Notes: generated by a model not told the origin, from the letters alone. A stretch of 54,255 nt of DNA from Peptococcaceae bacterium SCADC1_2_3 (GCA_000681355.2 JJNX02000007.1:1-54255); one strand, 5' to 3'. Positions 41,856 through 50,383 are shown, counted from the first letter of the stretch. Made by a program: numbers and translations.

Positions 41856-42411
41856 TTTTTAACACCATAATTGCATAAGGTTTACTAAATTCAACTATTA
41901 TAACATAAATAGGAAAACTTGTATAATCAGTTGGTTTTGTTTGCTTGATTTTTCTTTTAACTCTGCTGCTAATAGTATTAGTTATGCTTTCAGTCATGAT
42001 GCCCGAAATTTCTAATCTGCTTGCTCTATGAAAAGGATAATTCGGGTTTCTATTTTTAAAGCCTAACCAATAATCGATTCCCGTTGTAGTTATTGCGCGC
42101 TCAACCGCTGTATATTCTGTACGTTGAATTGATAACATTAAAGCTATAGCTTCTGCCCCACATTCAGTAGCATCATCTTTGTTATAACTTCTAAATATAG
42201 CTTCATGGTCTATCTTATCATTAGACCAAATTAAGGAATAATAATCTGTATTATTTTCATCTTCAACCCTTAATTTGACCCCAGATGAATGTTTACAATG
42301 TACTAGACACCAAATACATGTTTCCATTAATTGTTTGGTCTTACCTTCTGATAGTTGAACATATTCTTTAATATTATGAAGATTTAGTTCACGTGCAACA
42401 TCATGTTCCAT
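41842..42411 (-). CDS. Unknown 189-aa protein, first gene of the coupled pair
   Basis: Not recognised. No signal peptide or membrane segment. The N-terminal region has three Cys (Cys32, 35, 39) in ETCIWCLVHCKHSSG. The most conserved-looking stretch is about 80-136: ECGAEAIALMLSIQRTEYTA, VERAITTTGIDYWLGF and HRASRLEISGIM. The acidic residues Glu105, Asp113 and Glu134 are spaced in a way faintly like nuclease folds, but this is speculation. Starts ATG with AAGGGAAAA upstream. The downstream 385-aa gene begins inside its last codons. Together they form a compact operon in the island. Confidence 0.72.
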   Translation of the reverse strand: MEHDVARELNLHNIKEYVQLSEGKTKQLMETCIWCLVHCKHSSGVKLRVEDENNTDYYSLIWSNDKIDHEAIFRSYNKDDATECGAEAIALMLSIQRTEYTAVERAITTTGIDYWLGFKNRNPNYPFHRASRLEISGIMTESITNTISSRVKRKIKQTKPTDYTSFPIYVIIVEFSKPYAIMVLKNVNS

Positions 42412-42590
42412 CAGTTTTCCCTTGATTGAAAATTTCTATTTAAATTTTAAGAATTAAATTACTAACTCGACAAATTTAATATTTGCCCAACAATGATTAT
42501 ACAGTTTGTATAAAACATTAGTAACATTATACATTAGTGAAAAAAAGGCGTCAATCAAGAATTTGCCAAAGATGTTGTCAACTAGGGCTT

Positions 42591-42645
42591 CAAACAATAA
42601 TTGAAAATGTTGTATTTAACCAAAAATGATTTTATAATTAAGTAA
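42591..42645 (+). repeat. 55-bp direct repeat, right copy
   Basis: Identical to 37222-37276. It lies 43 bases upstream of livG and marks the right edge of the island. Confidence 0.95.
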
Positions 42646-42688
42646 TGAAGCAATTTAGTTTTGTTTACCGTTAGGCGGGGTTGGTAAA

Positions 42689-43486
42689 TTGGCTTTGCTG
42701 GAAGTTAATCAAGTAAAAAAAAGTTTTGGCGGCTTAGAGGTTCTTAAGGGAGTAAGCCTTGAAATAGAAGCAGGAAAAATAATTGGTCTGGTGGGCCCTA
42801 ACGGAAGTGGCAAAACGACCCTTTTTAACCTTATTTTTGGCCTTTTTATGCCGAATGCCGGTCATATTTATTTTCGGCAAAAACGTATTGAGGGCTTTCC
42901 GCCGCACCAAATTTACGCCCTGGGTTTGGCCTTTGCTTTTCAATTGCCCAGACTCTTTTTGCAGCTTACGGTATTAGACAATTTAATCCTGGCGGCAAGA
43001 GAACAGGTAGGGGTGCAGCTAGGGGGAGTCCTTTTTTGCAGGAGGAGGTGGCAAAGACAAGAAGCGGCTTTGGCGGAGAAAGCTTATCAAATCCTGGAGC
43101 TTTTGGAGATGACCTCACTGGCGACAAACGCGGCGCAGGAATTATCCGGGGGGCAGCGTAAGCTTTTAGAGATAGGAAGAGCCCTTATGACCGACCCGGT
43201 ATTAGTTCTTTTAGATGAGCCTGCGGCTGGGGTGAATCCTGTTTTAGGTCAAAAAATATACCGGAATATGAAAATGCTGGCCCAGCGGGGTTTAAGTTTT
43301 TTGGTAATTGAACATAAATTGGAGATGCTTTTTAATTTCGCCCATTATATTTACGTCATGGATAAAGGCAATTTAATTACTTCCGGTGAACCCCAAGAAG
43401 TAATACGTTCGCCTTTATTTTATAGTGCTTATTTGGGCGAAGAGGAGGAAAGTGACGTTGTTTGTTTTGGAAGCGCAAAATATTAA
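42689..43486 (+). CDS. livG: Branched-chain amino-acid ABC transporter ATPase LivG
   Basis: ABC ATPase: Walker A GPNGSGKTT (about 36-44), signature LSGGQRKLLEIGRALM, Walker B VLVLLDEPAAGVNP and switch His in VIEHKLEML. The AGVNP after Walker B is typical of LivG. TTG start at 42689 behind AGGCGGGG. In a normal operon it follows livM; here the island intervenes, so its transcription may depend on a promoter in or beside the island. Confidence 0.92.
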   Translation: MALLEVNQVKKSFGGLEVLKGVSLEIEAGKIIGLVGPNGSGKTTLFNLIFGLFMPNAGHIYFRQKRIEGFPPHQIYALGLAFAFQLPRLFLQLTVLDNLILAAREQVGVQLGGVLFCRRRWQRQEAALAEKAYQILELLEMTSLATNAAQELSGGQRKLLEIGRALMTDPVLVLLDEPAAGVNPVLGQKIYRNMKMLAQRGLSFLVIEHKLEMLFNFAHYIYVMDKGNLITSGEPQEVIRSPLFYSAYLGEEEESDVVCFGSAKY

Positions 43487-44213
43487 CGCTGGTTATAATG
43501 ACGCCATAATTGTGCGCGATGTTACCGTTAGGGCAAAAGAAGGGGAAATAGTAACCATTGTGGGTCCTAATGGAAGCGGTAAATCTACTTTAATTAAGAG
43601 TATATTTGGTCTGGCGCGTTTATTTTCCGGAAAAATTTTTTACCAGGAACAAGAGATTACTAAAGCCACCCCTTGGGAGGCTGTGGATTTAGGCTTGGGT
43701 TACGTACCCCAGTTTAACAACGTTTTTGTTAACCTTACAGTGGCGGAAAACTTGGAAATGGGCGCTTACCTGCAGGGTAACCGTAAAATAATCAAACAAG
43801 ACAAGGAAATGATTTATCAAATGTTCCCCGAGCTATATGCCCGTCGGAAAGCATTGGCGGAAAACTTAAGCGGCGGGGAAAGGCAGATGCTGGCCATTGC
43901 CCGGGCCATGATGGCCCATCCCAAGGTCCTGCTTTTAGATGAACCTTTGGCTTTTTTATCCCCAAAAGTGGCGAATTTAGTTTTAACGCGGCTAATGGAC
44001 ATTAAAAATCAAGGTACCACGGTTGTTTTAGTGGAGCAAAATACCCGTAAAGCATTAAATCTAGCTGATTTTGGTTACTTGCTGGTGGAGGGCAGTTGTA
44101 TTTGGGCGGGAGAAGCAGACCAACTTTTAGCCGACGAAGAAATGAATTATAAATTTTTAGGTTTAAATAATAAATTTAACCTCTTGACACGGAACGTAAG
44201 TTTGGTAAAATAA
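43458..44213 (+). CDS. livF: Branched-chain amino-acid ABC transporter ATPase LivF
   Basis: ABC ATPase: Walker A GPNGSGKST, signature LSGGERQMLAIARAMM, Walker B VLLLDEP and VLVEQNTRKAL. After Walker B it reads LAFLSPKV where LivF usually has SxGLAPxV, a mild deviation. The frame is open from 43425; AGGAGG (43443-43448) best fits TTG 43458 (9-base spacing) or GTG 43452. It overlaps the end of livG. Its last codons contain the dinB promoter. Confidence 0.9.
   Translation: MFVLEAQNINAGYNDAIIVRDVTVRAKEGEIVTIVGPNGSGKSTLIKSIFGLARLFSGKIFYQEQEITKATPWEAVDLGLGYVPQFNNVFVNLTVAENLEMGAYLQGNRKIIKQDKEMIYQMFPELYARRKALAENLSGGERQMLAIARAMMAHPKVLLLDEPLAFLSPKVANLVLTRLMDIKNQGTTVVLVEQNTRKALNLADFGYLLVEGSCIWAGEADQLLADEEMNYKFLGLNNKFNLLTRNVSLVK
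44184..44211 (+). promoter_or_regulatory. dinB promoter with LexA-like SOS box
   Basis: TTGACA (44184-44189), 16 bases and TAAAAT (44206-44211). Between the boxes lies GGAACGTAAGTTTG (44191-44204), close to the Gram-positive LexA site CGAACRNRYGTTYG: GAAC-N4-GTTT is kept and the flanking C and one Y differ. Placement inside the promoter supports repression by LexA. Confidence 0.55.
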
Positions 44214-44246
44214 GTGCAAATGTATGTTTTGTCAGGAGGTTTTTCT

Positions 44247-45431
44247 ATGCCCAGGACTATTTTTTTGGCTGATATGAACGCTTTTTTTGCCAGCGTTCAC
44301 CAGGCGTTAGATCCTGCTCTTAAAGATAAACCGGTTATTGTCGGCGGAGACCCGGCCAAGCGTCACGGTATTGTATTGGCGGCCAGCTATGAGGCCAAGG
44401 CCAAAGGCATAAAAACAGGGATGACCGTTGGCGAAGCTAAAAAGCTATGCCCGCAGGCAGTTTTTATTAAGCCTCAGCACCACCTATACCTTCAATTTTT
44501 CACCTGCATTTTACGAATCATGCGCTGCTTTACCCCGCTGGTGGAACCTTTTTCTATTGACGAAGCCTTTCTTGACCTTACCGGCTGTCAGAAATTGTTT
44601 GGCTCGCCGGTTGATACGGCACTGGCTCTTAAAAAACGAATTCGGGAGGAGGTTGGCGTAACTTGCAGCGTTGGAGTTGGTCCCAACAAACTTTTGGCCA
44701 AAATGGCGGCCGGACTTCAAAAACCTGACGGTCTGACCGTTTTAAATTATGAGGATGTGCCTGCCCGGCTGTGGCCCTTACCGGTGAGAGAACTTTTTGG
44801 GGTGGGTCCTAAATACGAGCGTCATTTAAAATTGTTTAACATTCAAACTATCGGAGATCTGGCCAGATTTCCGGTAAAAATCTTAAAGCGCCGGTTTGGA
44901 GTAAATGGAGAAGTTCTCTGGCAGTGCGCCAACGGCATAGATTATAGTCCGGTTGACCCCTACACGCTGGAGAGGGTTAAAAGTATAGGCCACCAGATAA
45001 CCTTACCGCGGGACTACCGTTCCCATGAGGAAATTAAAGTGGTCATTTTAGAGCTTTCTGATCTGGTGGCGAGACGGGTCAGGGCAGGAGGCTACGTAGG
45101 CAAAACAGTGGTTTTATCTTTAAAAGACGCTAATTTTACCTGGCTTTCCCGTCGCTGTACTCTTTCGGAATATACGGAGCTTGCTTTTGATATTTACCAG
45201 GCCGCCGTAAAACTTTTAACCTGCCACTGGCCTGAAGGCTGGCCCGTACGCCTGGTAGGGGTGGCCCTGGCGGGTTTAATTCCTAAACGGGTTGAACAGT
45301 TAAACCTTTTTAAGGAAAAAGAAAAACTAAAAAACAGTGAGCGGGCCTGCGACCGCATTAAGAGTAGATTTGGCGAAAAAACCATTTTTAGAGCCGTCTC
45401 GCTTACCAAGGCAGGTGTACAGTATGGATAG
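44247..45431 (+). CDS. dinB: DNA polymerase IV (Y-family)
   Basis: Error-prone translesion polymerase. FLADMNAFFASVHQAL (metal Asp9), ASYEAKAKGIKTGMTVGEA, PFSIDEAFLDLTG (catalytic Asp-Glu) and SVGVGPNKLLAKMA are Y-family motifs. GVGPKYERHLKLFNIQTIGDL is the helix-hairpin-helix thumb, and QLNLF near the C-terminus is a beta-clamp binding motif. The frame is open to 44214, but CAGGAGG (44233-44239) selects ATG 44247 (394 aa). Probably SOS-regulated (see promoter). A small gene overlaps its stop. Confidence 0.94.
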   Translation: MPRTIFLADMNAFFASVHQALDPALKDKPVIVGGDPAKRHGIVLAASYEAKAKGIKTGMTVGEAKKLCPQAVFIKPQHHLYLQFFTCILRIMRCFTPLVEPFSIDEAFLDLTGCQKLFGSPVDTALALKKRIREEVGVTCSVGVGPNKLLAKMAAGLQKPDGLTVLNYEDVPARLWPLPVRELFGVGPKYERHLKLFNIQTIGDLARFPVKILKRRFGVNGEVLWQCANGIDYSPVDPYTLERVKSIGHQITLPRDYRSHEEIKVVILELSDLVARRVRAGGYVGKTVVLSLKDANFTWLSRRCTLSEYTELAFDIYQAAVKLLTCHWPEGWPVRLVGVALAGLIPKRVEQLNLFKEKEKLKNSERACDRIKSRFGEKTIFRAVSLTKAGVQYG

Positions 45432-45717
45432 AAACAAACTTTGGGAAAGCCACCGGCTAATCTTGCCGGAGATGAGAGATAAAGCCATAAAATGTTGCGG
45501 GAACTGCCGGTTTTTTGTCCCGGTTAGGGGGAAGGAAGAAATAAGGTACGGGTGCGTGGTAAGCCTCTCTGTTTACGGTACGTTGCAGAAAAGGACGCCC
45601 AAGGTAATGCACGTGGTTGAAATTCTAAGGATGGTAGGGCGTGAAGGATTGGGTAAAATCATGGAAAACGGGGATGCCCAGGCTCAAGCATGCGGGTTGT
45701 TTAGGCCAGGATGTTGA
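45424..45717 (+). CDS. Unknown small Cys-containing protein coupled to dinB
   Basis: 97 aa, not recognised. The N-terminal half has CCGNCRFF (Cys about 24, 25, 28) and YGCVVS, and the C-terminus has QACGLFRPGC, so four or five Cys could bind a metal or cluster. ATG overlaps the dinB stop by 8 bases with AGGTG upstream, implying translational coupling. Coexpression with dinB suggests a DNA-damage link, but that is inference. Confidence 0.65.
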   Translation: MDRNKLWESHRLILPEMRDKAIKCCGNCRFFVPVRGKEEIRYGCVVSLSVYGTLQKRTPKVMHVVEILRMVGREGLGKIMENGDAQAQACGLFRPGC

Positions 45718-45780
45718 TAGTCAGTTGACAAGTTTTATTTATTTTAATATTCTATTCCTTAAAAATAAGGGTTGTTAAAT

Positions 45781-46188
45781 ATGAATGCAGACGTGGATAC
45801 GGGTTTTGTCTTTGGGGTAGGAACTGATTTAATCAAAATTTGCCGGATAAATAGGCTAATGCAAAAATACCCCCAGCAGTTTTTAAACCGGGTATTTACC
45901 GCCGGAGAAATAGCATTTTGCCGGGCGCGTTTAAATGCGGCGGCTGGCCTGGCGGTGCGCTTTGCGGCCAAAGAGGCGGTGCGTAAAGCGCTGTCGATTG
46001 GCGGGGCAAAAGGATGTTCCTGGCGGGATATTGAGATAATATCGCGACCGGATGGAAAGCCGGCCGTAAAACTGCATAATAAAACGGCTGCTTTGGCGGC
46101 TCAGCAGGGAGTGGGTGATATTTTAATTAGCCTGTCCCACGAAAAGGAATTGGCCTTAGCATTTGCTATGGCTATCAGGAGGGATTAA
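45781..46188 (+). CDS. acpS: Holo-[acyl-carrier-protein] synthase
   Basis: Transfers 4'-phosphopantetheine to apo-ACP. GVGTDLIKICRINRLM (metal Asp), FTAGEIAFC and RFAAKEAVRKAL (metal Glu) are the family motifs; ISLSHEKELALAFAM closes the protein. ATG 45781 is preferred over the in-frame TTG 45772. 135 aa. It is next to nnr, the common acpS-nnr pair in Firmicutes. Confidence 0.93.
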   Translation: MNADVDTGFVFGVGTDLIKICRINRLMQKYPQQFLNRVFTAGEIAFCRARLNAAAGLAVRFAAKEAVRKALSIGGAKGCSWRDIEIISRPDGKPAVKLHNKTAALAAQQGVGDILISLSHEKELALAFAMAIRRD

Positions 46189-46189
46189 T

Positions 46190-47734
46190 ATGCGAGTGGT
46201 TACCGCCGCAGAAATGAGGACGCTAGACCAAACGGCCATAAATACTTACGACATTCCCGGGATTGTTTTAATGGAAAATGCCGGTTTGCAAGTGGTAAAA
46301 TTACTCCAGAATATTTTAAATGGCGTAACCGGGAAGGAAATTGCCATTTTTGTTGGTAAGGGTAATAACGGAGGGGACGGGATGGTCGTTGCCCGGCACT
46401 TGTTTAACCGGGGGGCAAAAGTTAAGGTGGGTTTATTGGTCCCGTCGGAAGAAATGAGTGGTGACGCAGGGGTAAATATGCGTGTCTGGCAAAACATGGG
46501 GCAGCCGGTAAGTTTTTTGTTTAAAGAAGAAGAACTGGCCTGTTTTTTAACCGTAAATACAGCCTTAATTGTTGACGCCATCTTTGGCACGGGCTTTAAG
46601 GGTAAAGCGCTAGGCGTGCCGGCCGGCTGCATCGAGGTTATTAATGCCGGTGGTAAACCGGTAGTGGCGGTGGATATACCATCTGGTCTGGAAGCAGATA
46701 CCGGTCAGGTGCACGGTCCTTGCGTAAAGGCTGCCCATACCGTAACCTTTGCTTTACCCAAGCTTGGTTTGGTGCTTGACCCGGGGATAAACTATACGGG
46801 TAAATTACACGTCGTTGATATATCCATCCCCTCTTTTCTTTTGGAGAAAGAAGACTTAAAAAGAAGGCTAATCACCGAAAAGATGGTTCAAAGCTGGCTT
46901 CCGCCGCGTCCTTTAGGTATGCATAAGGGTGATTGCGGGCGGGTGCTGGTGGTGGCTGGTTCCCGGGGAATGACCGGTGCAGCCTGTATGACGGCAGAAA
47001 GCGCCGCGCGCGTCGGGGCCGGTCTGGTTATTTTAGCTGTTCCGGCCAGCGTTCAACCGGTAGTGGCCGGTAAATTAACGGAAGTCATGACTGTAGCTTT
47101 GCCTGAAACAAAGGAGCAAACATTAAGTCAAACGGCCCGGGAAGAAATCTTGTCTTTGCTGGAGCGCTCGGATGTATTGGCTTTAGGTCCAGGAATATCC
47201 ACTCATCCGGAGACAGTGGCTTTGGTCCGCCAGTTAATAAAAGCGCTGCCGGTACCAGGGGTCATAGATGCTGATGGTTTAAATGCCCTGGTAGGATGCC
47301 CTGAACTTTTTGCCCAATCGCCGGCTCCTTTAATTATCACCCCTCACCCGGGCGAATTAGCTCGTTTGCTGGAGTTAAGCATCTCTCAGGTTCAGACCCA
47401 GCGTTTATCGGTAGCGGAAAAGGCGGCGGCTTTATGGAAAGTGGTGGTAGTCTTAAAAGGAGCCGGCACAGTTATTGCATCGCCTGACGGGAAAACATAC
47501 ATAAATCCAACCGGCAACCCCGGTATGGCTACCGGGGGTATGGGAGATGTGCTTACGGGGGTGATTACTGGTTTCTTGGCCCAGGGTATGGATTTAGCCA
47601 AGGCGACCGCGGCCGGCGCTTTTATTCACGGCCTGACGGCAGATAGACTGGCCTCTGAAAAAGGAATAAGAGGTTTATTAGCCGGAGACGTTATGGCTGC
47701 CCTACCGAAAATAATTAAAATGTTGGAGAAATAA
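46190..47734 (+). CDS. nnr: Bifunctional NAD(P)H-hydrate repair enzyme (epimerase and ADP-dependent dehydratase)
   Basis: Repairs hydrated NAD(P)H. The N-terminal YjeF_N epimerase (about 1-215) has VLMENAG, FVGKGNNGGDGMVVARHL and VDAIFGTGFKG. The C-terminal ribokinase-fold dehydratase (about 225-510) has HKGDCGRVLVVAGSRGMTGA, LGPGIS, DADGLNAL, TPHPGELARLL and NPGMATGGMGDVLTG (catalytic Asp). The frame is open to 46163 inside acpS, but CAGGAGGG selects ATG 46190, 1 base after the acpS stop. 514 aa, full length. Confidence 0.95.
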   Translation: MRVVTAAEMRTLDQTAINTYDIPGIVLMENAGLQVVKLLQNILNGVTGKEIAIFVGKGNNGGDGMVVARHLFNRGAKVKVGLLVPSEEMSGDAGVNMRVWQNMGQPVSFLFKEEELACFLTVNTALIVDAIFGTGFKGKALGVPAGCIEVINAGGKPVVAVDIPSGLEADTGQVHGPCVKAAHTVTFALPKLGLVLDPGINYTGKLHVVDISIPSFLLEKEDLKRRLITEKMVQSWLPPRPLGMHKGDCGRVLVVAGSRGMTGAACMTAESAARVGAGLVILAVPASVQPVVAGKLTEVMTVALPETKEQTLSQTAREEILSLLERSDVLALGPGISTHPETVALVRQLIKALPVPGVIDADGLNALVGCPELFAQSPAPLIITPHPGELARLLELSISQVQTQRLSVAEKAAALWKVVVVLKGAGTVIASPDGKTYINPTGNPGMATGGMGDVLTGVITGFLAQGMDLAKATAAGAFIHGLTADRLASEKGIRGLLAGDVMAALPKIIKMLEK

Positions 47735-47813
47735 TAATTTAAACGGTACATTGTAGAAAAGAGCGACAAATGTAATGCACCCAGAAAAATAATTCTTCTT
47801 AATCAAACTTAAA

Positions 47814-47887
47814 TGGAGCGGGTGATGGGGATCGAACCCACATAGCCGGCTTGGAAGGCCGGTGCTCTACCATTGAGCTACACCCGC
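47814..47887 (-). tRNA. tRNA-Gly (anticodon TCC)
   Basis: On the minus strand, acceptor GCGGGTG with CACCCGC, D-arm GCTCAATGGTAGAGC and T-loop GGTTCGATCCC, with CCA encoded. The anticodon loop is CTTCCAA, so the anticodon is TCC. 74 nt. Confidence 0.96.
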
Positions 47888-48050
47888 ATAAAGTAAAAAC
47901 CATATAGTTACCCGCTTTTTCGGTTGTTCCTCATTCCTCACTAAAATTCTGAGTAACCGATCATCTATATTATACTAACATTATATATAACTTAGCAAGT
48001 ATTATAATTTGAGCAGATCCGAAAACTTGCCGGTTTTAAATATAATTTGT

Positions 48051-48080
48051 TTGAGCAACGGGGCAGGTTTAAGGTAAAAT
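48051..48080 (+). promoter_or_regulatory. Possible promoter for the inositol-phosphatase-family gene
   Basis: TTGAGC (48051-48056), an 18-base spacer and TAAAAT (48075-48080), about 75 bases before the ATG at 48155. Confidence 0.35.
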
Positions 48081-48154
48081 AGAGACAATAGTTATAAAAA
48101 AGGAAAAATATATTTTTAAAACAAAAATAATTAAAAAGAAGGTAATAGTTATAA

Positions 48155-48916
48155 ATGAAAAAATTTATTGAAAACATAACCAAAAAAGCAGGTGATACTT
48201 TAATTAAATGCTTCCGGGAGGACGAGCATCTTCTTAATCTTAGAAGTACCGCTAAAGAGGCGGTAACTAAATACGATAAGGAAATAGATAATTTAATCAT
48301 TAAAGAGGTTAAATCCTATTACCCTCACCACAGCTTATTAACCGAAGAGGGTGGTCTGGTAGAAGGCGACCCTGACTGGCTTTGGGTGGTAGATTCCCTG
48401 GACGGTACAGGCAACTTTGCCAATTTTAACCCCTTTTTCTGTGTATGCATAGCTTTAAGGCATAAAAATGAACTTTTACTGGGCGCAATTTACGCCCCGG
48501 CGATTGGTGAATTTTACCTGGCGGAAAAAGAAAAGGGAGCTTACTTAAACGGAAAAAGAATTCACGTTTCAGAAATAACGGAACTTAACCAGGCTTACCT
48601 TATCTACTGCGAAGGCGGAGAAAAGGACAGAAAAAGAACCGGTAATATTTTAAGCAAAGTTTACTCCTACGTTACGGATATGCGCAAGCTTGGCTCGGCC
48701 GGTATTGAAGCGGCTTGGGTGGCGGCAGGCAGGGGGGAAGCCTATTATACCACTGAAATTGAGCCCTGGGATGTTGCCGCCGGGGTTTTGCTGGTCCAAG
48801 AAGCAGGCGGAAAGGTCAGCGATTTTCAAGGTAATCCCTGGAAGCCGGTAATCAGCGACCTTTTATTTTCCAACGGCAAGGTGCACCAGCATATTTTAAA
48901 CCTGATTTCTCCGTGA
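48155..48916 (+). CDS. Inositol-monophosphatase family protein
   Basis: Lithium-sensitive metal-dependent phosphatase fold. LLTEEGG (Glu64/65), VVDSLDGTGNFANF (Asp80, Asp83, Gly-Thr) and EPWDVAAGVLLVQEAGG (Asp) provide the metal ligands. VDSLDGTGNF departs slightly from the usual DPIDGTxNF. 253 aa. The substrate (inositol phosphate, fructose-1,6-bisphosphate or PAP) cannot be told. ATG follows AAGAAGG. Confidence 0.88.
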   Translation: MKKFIENITKKAGDTLIKCFREDEHLLNLRSTAKEAVTKYDKEIDNLIIKEVKSYYPHHSLLTEEGGLVEGDPDWLWVVDSLDGTGNFANFNPFFCVCIALRHKNELLLGAIYAPAIGEFYLAEKEKGAYLNGKRIHVSEITELNQAYLIYCEGGEKDRKRTGNILSKVYSYVTDMRKLGSAGIEAAWVAAGRGEAYYTTEIEPWDVAAGVLLVQEAGGKVSDFQGNPWKPVISDLLFSNGKVHQHILNLISP

Positions 48917-48919
48917 ACC

Positions 48920-49531
48920 TTAGAGAGATTTTGCTTTTATTTTTTTTAAAATATCTATTGCTTTGGCTAAAGCACGGGCCCGGTGGCTGATTTTATTTTT
49001 TACTTCTAAATCTAATTCCGCAAAAGTTTTGTTATGCCGCGGTACATAAAATACAGGGTCATAGCCAAATCCTTTTTTGCCCCGCGGCATAAGACCGATA
49101 AAGCCGTGGCACGTTCCTTCGGCGGTGAATAACTGCTCCCCGGGAGTGGCGATGGCAATCACGCAGCGAAAGCGCGCCGTTCGCCTTTCCATGGGAACGC
49201 CCTCCATTAAACGCAGCAGTTTTTCAATGTTGGCCTGATCATTTTGGGCCTTATCGGCAAAGCGGGCCGAAAACACTCCCGGGGCCCCTTTTAAATAATC
49301 TACCTCTAAGCCCGAGTCATCAGCCAAAGTAACAAAACCGGTGGCTGTAGCCACAATTTTTGCTTTTTTAACGGCGTTTTCCTTAAAGGTTTTCCCGTCT
49401 TCAGTTATATCCGGAAGGTTAGGATAATTAGATAAAGAAAGAACTTCTATGCTATTTTTAAAAGAATTATTAATTAATAATTTTATTTCTTTTAATTTGC
49501 CCTGATTTGCAGTGGCTATTACCAGTTTCAA
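48920..49531 (-). CDS. rdgB: XTP/dITP diphosphatase
   Basis: Ham1/RdgB house-cleaning nucleotide pyrophosphatase. ATANQGKLKEIKLLI at the N-terminus, FKENAVKKA, LADDSGLEVDYLKGAPGVFS and GKKGFGYDPVF are the family motifs; NKISHRARAL near the end. 203 aa. It is convergent with the upstream plus-strand phosphatase (3 bases apart) and cotranscribed with the MBL gene, 23 bases away. Confidence 0.94.
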   Translation of the reverse strand: MKLVIATANQGKLKEIKLLINNSFKNSIEVLSLSNYPNLPDITEDGKTFKENAVKKAKIVATATGFVTLADDSGLEVDYLKGAPGVFSARFADKAQNDQANIEKLLRLMEGVPMERRTARFRCVIAIATPGEQLFTAEGTCHGFIGLMPRGKKGFGYDPVFYVPRHNKTFAELDLEVKNKISHRARALAKAIDILKKIKAKSL

Positions 49532-49554
49532 TTATCTTACCTGCCTGTTATTTT

Positions 49555-50328
49555 TTAGTAAACAAAATAGGTGTGGCCTTCTAAAACCAGTTCGACTTTT
49601 TTGCCAAAGCTTTCTTCTGCCTGGGCTCGAAGTAATTCTAGATCGTATTCAGGATAAAAGTGGGTTAAAATTAGCTGCTTTACCCGGGCTTTTTTGGCCA
49701 TTTCTCCGGCCTGGCGGGCGGTCATATGAATATTTCGAAAAACTTCTTCATCCTTATCCAGTCCGCTGGCTTCGCAGAAAAAAATGCTTGCTTTTTCCGC
49801 GAAAGCCGCCATTTCTTCTGTGGGGGCCATGTCCCCTGAATAAACAAAATAACCAGAGCCATCCACTCCAATTGCGTAAGCAGGGATTAGATGCGGTACA
49901 GGCAGGAAATACAGGTATATCTGCCCTACCTCAGCCCGGCGGGCCAAAACCCCCGGGGGCACTTTTTCTTCAGGCAGACTTTCAATGGCTGTAACCTCAA
50001 AAGCTTCCCGATAAGAAGCAAATTCTTCAAAAATTGCGGCCGGCTGAGCAGGTAAGAACAACTTTACCGGTCGGTAACGCCGGCCTTCCCGGCGGGAAAT
50101 TTCAACCGCGTGGCGCAAACAGTAAAGATCAGCATAATGATCCGGGTGCAGGTGAGTAATGGCTGCGGCCCGTATATCCTCGTGGCTGGCGAACTGCCCC
50201 AGGTGGCTAAAAGTACCGTTTCCCGCGTCAAGCAGAATGTAAGCCCCCCCGTCCTGCAGTAAATAGCCGGAACAATTGCCTCCCGTCCTGGGGTAAGGAG
50301 CCCAACAGCCCAAAACCGTAATACGCAT
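49555..50328 (-). CDS. MBL-fold metallo-hydrolase (RNase Z-like/YhfI type)
   Basis: Metallo-beta-lactamase fold: THLHPDHYADL (His59, His61, Asp63, His64), PVPHLIPAYAIG, YSGDMAPTEEM (Asp) and LTHFYPEYD (His). The GCWAPYPRTGGNCSGYLL start matches the YhfI-like group, whose substrate is unknown; there is no RNase Z exosite arm. 257 aa. Probably in one operon with rdgB and the HgdB-like gene. Confidence 0.87.
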   Translation of the reverse strand: MRITVLGCWAPYPRTGGNCSGYLLQDGGAYILLDAGNGTFSHLGQFASHEDIRAAAITHLHPDHYADLYCLRHAVEISRREGRRYRPVKLFLPAQPAAIFEEFASYREAFEVTAIESLPEEKVPPGVLARRAEVGQIYLYFLPVPHLIPAYAIGVDGSGYFVYSGDMAPTEEMAAFAEKASIFFCEASGLDKDEEVFRNIHMTARQAGEMAKKARVKQLILTHFYPEYDLELLRAQAEESFGKKVELVLEGHTYFVY

Positions 50329-50383
50329 TTTAACTAGCCCGTTTTAGTTTTAAAACTTACCCGGGCCTTCCTCCCTTCGTTTT

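Larger units (their letters stand above)
37222..42645. mobile_element. 5.4-kb genomic island in the liv operon (restriction-modification plus unknown two-gene module)
   Basis: Bounded by exact 55-bp direct repeats and containing only minus-strand genes, opposite to liv. Removing one repeat and the interior would place livG directly after livM, the usual livKHMGF order. No integrase, transposase or terminal inverted repeats are inside. The two distal genes are visibly more A+T-rich than the neighbouring liv genes. Boundaries are the outer edges of the repeats. Confidence 0.85.

Noticed and set aside
42670-42676. Second integron-type core site GTTAGGC just right of the island
   Set aside because: A lone 7-mer without inverted arms; expected by chance and not supported by structure.
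49512-49994. 160-codon plus-strand frame opposite the MBL gene
   Set aside because: Antisense shadow of a well-supported hydrolase gene; no ribosome site and low-complexity translation.
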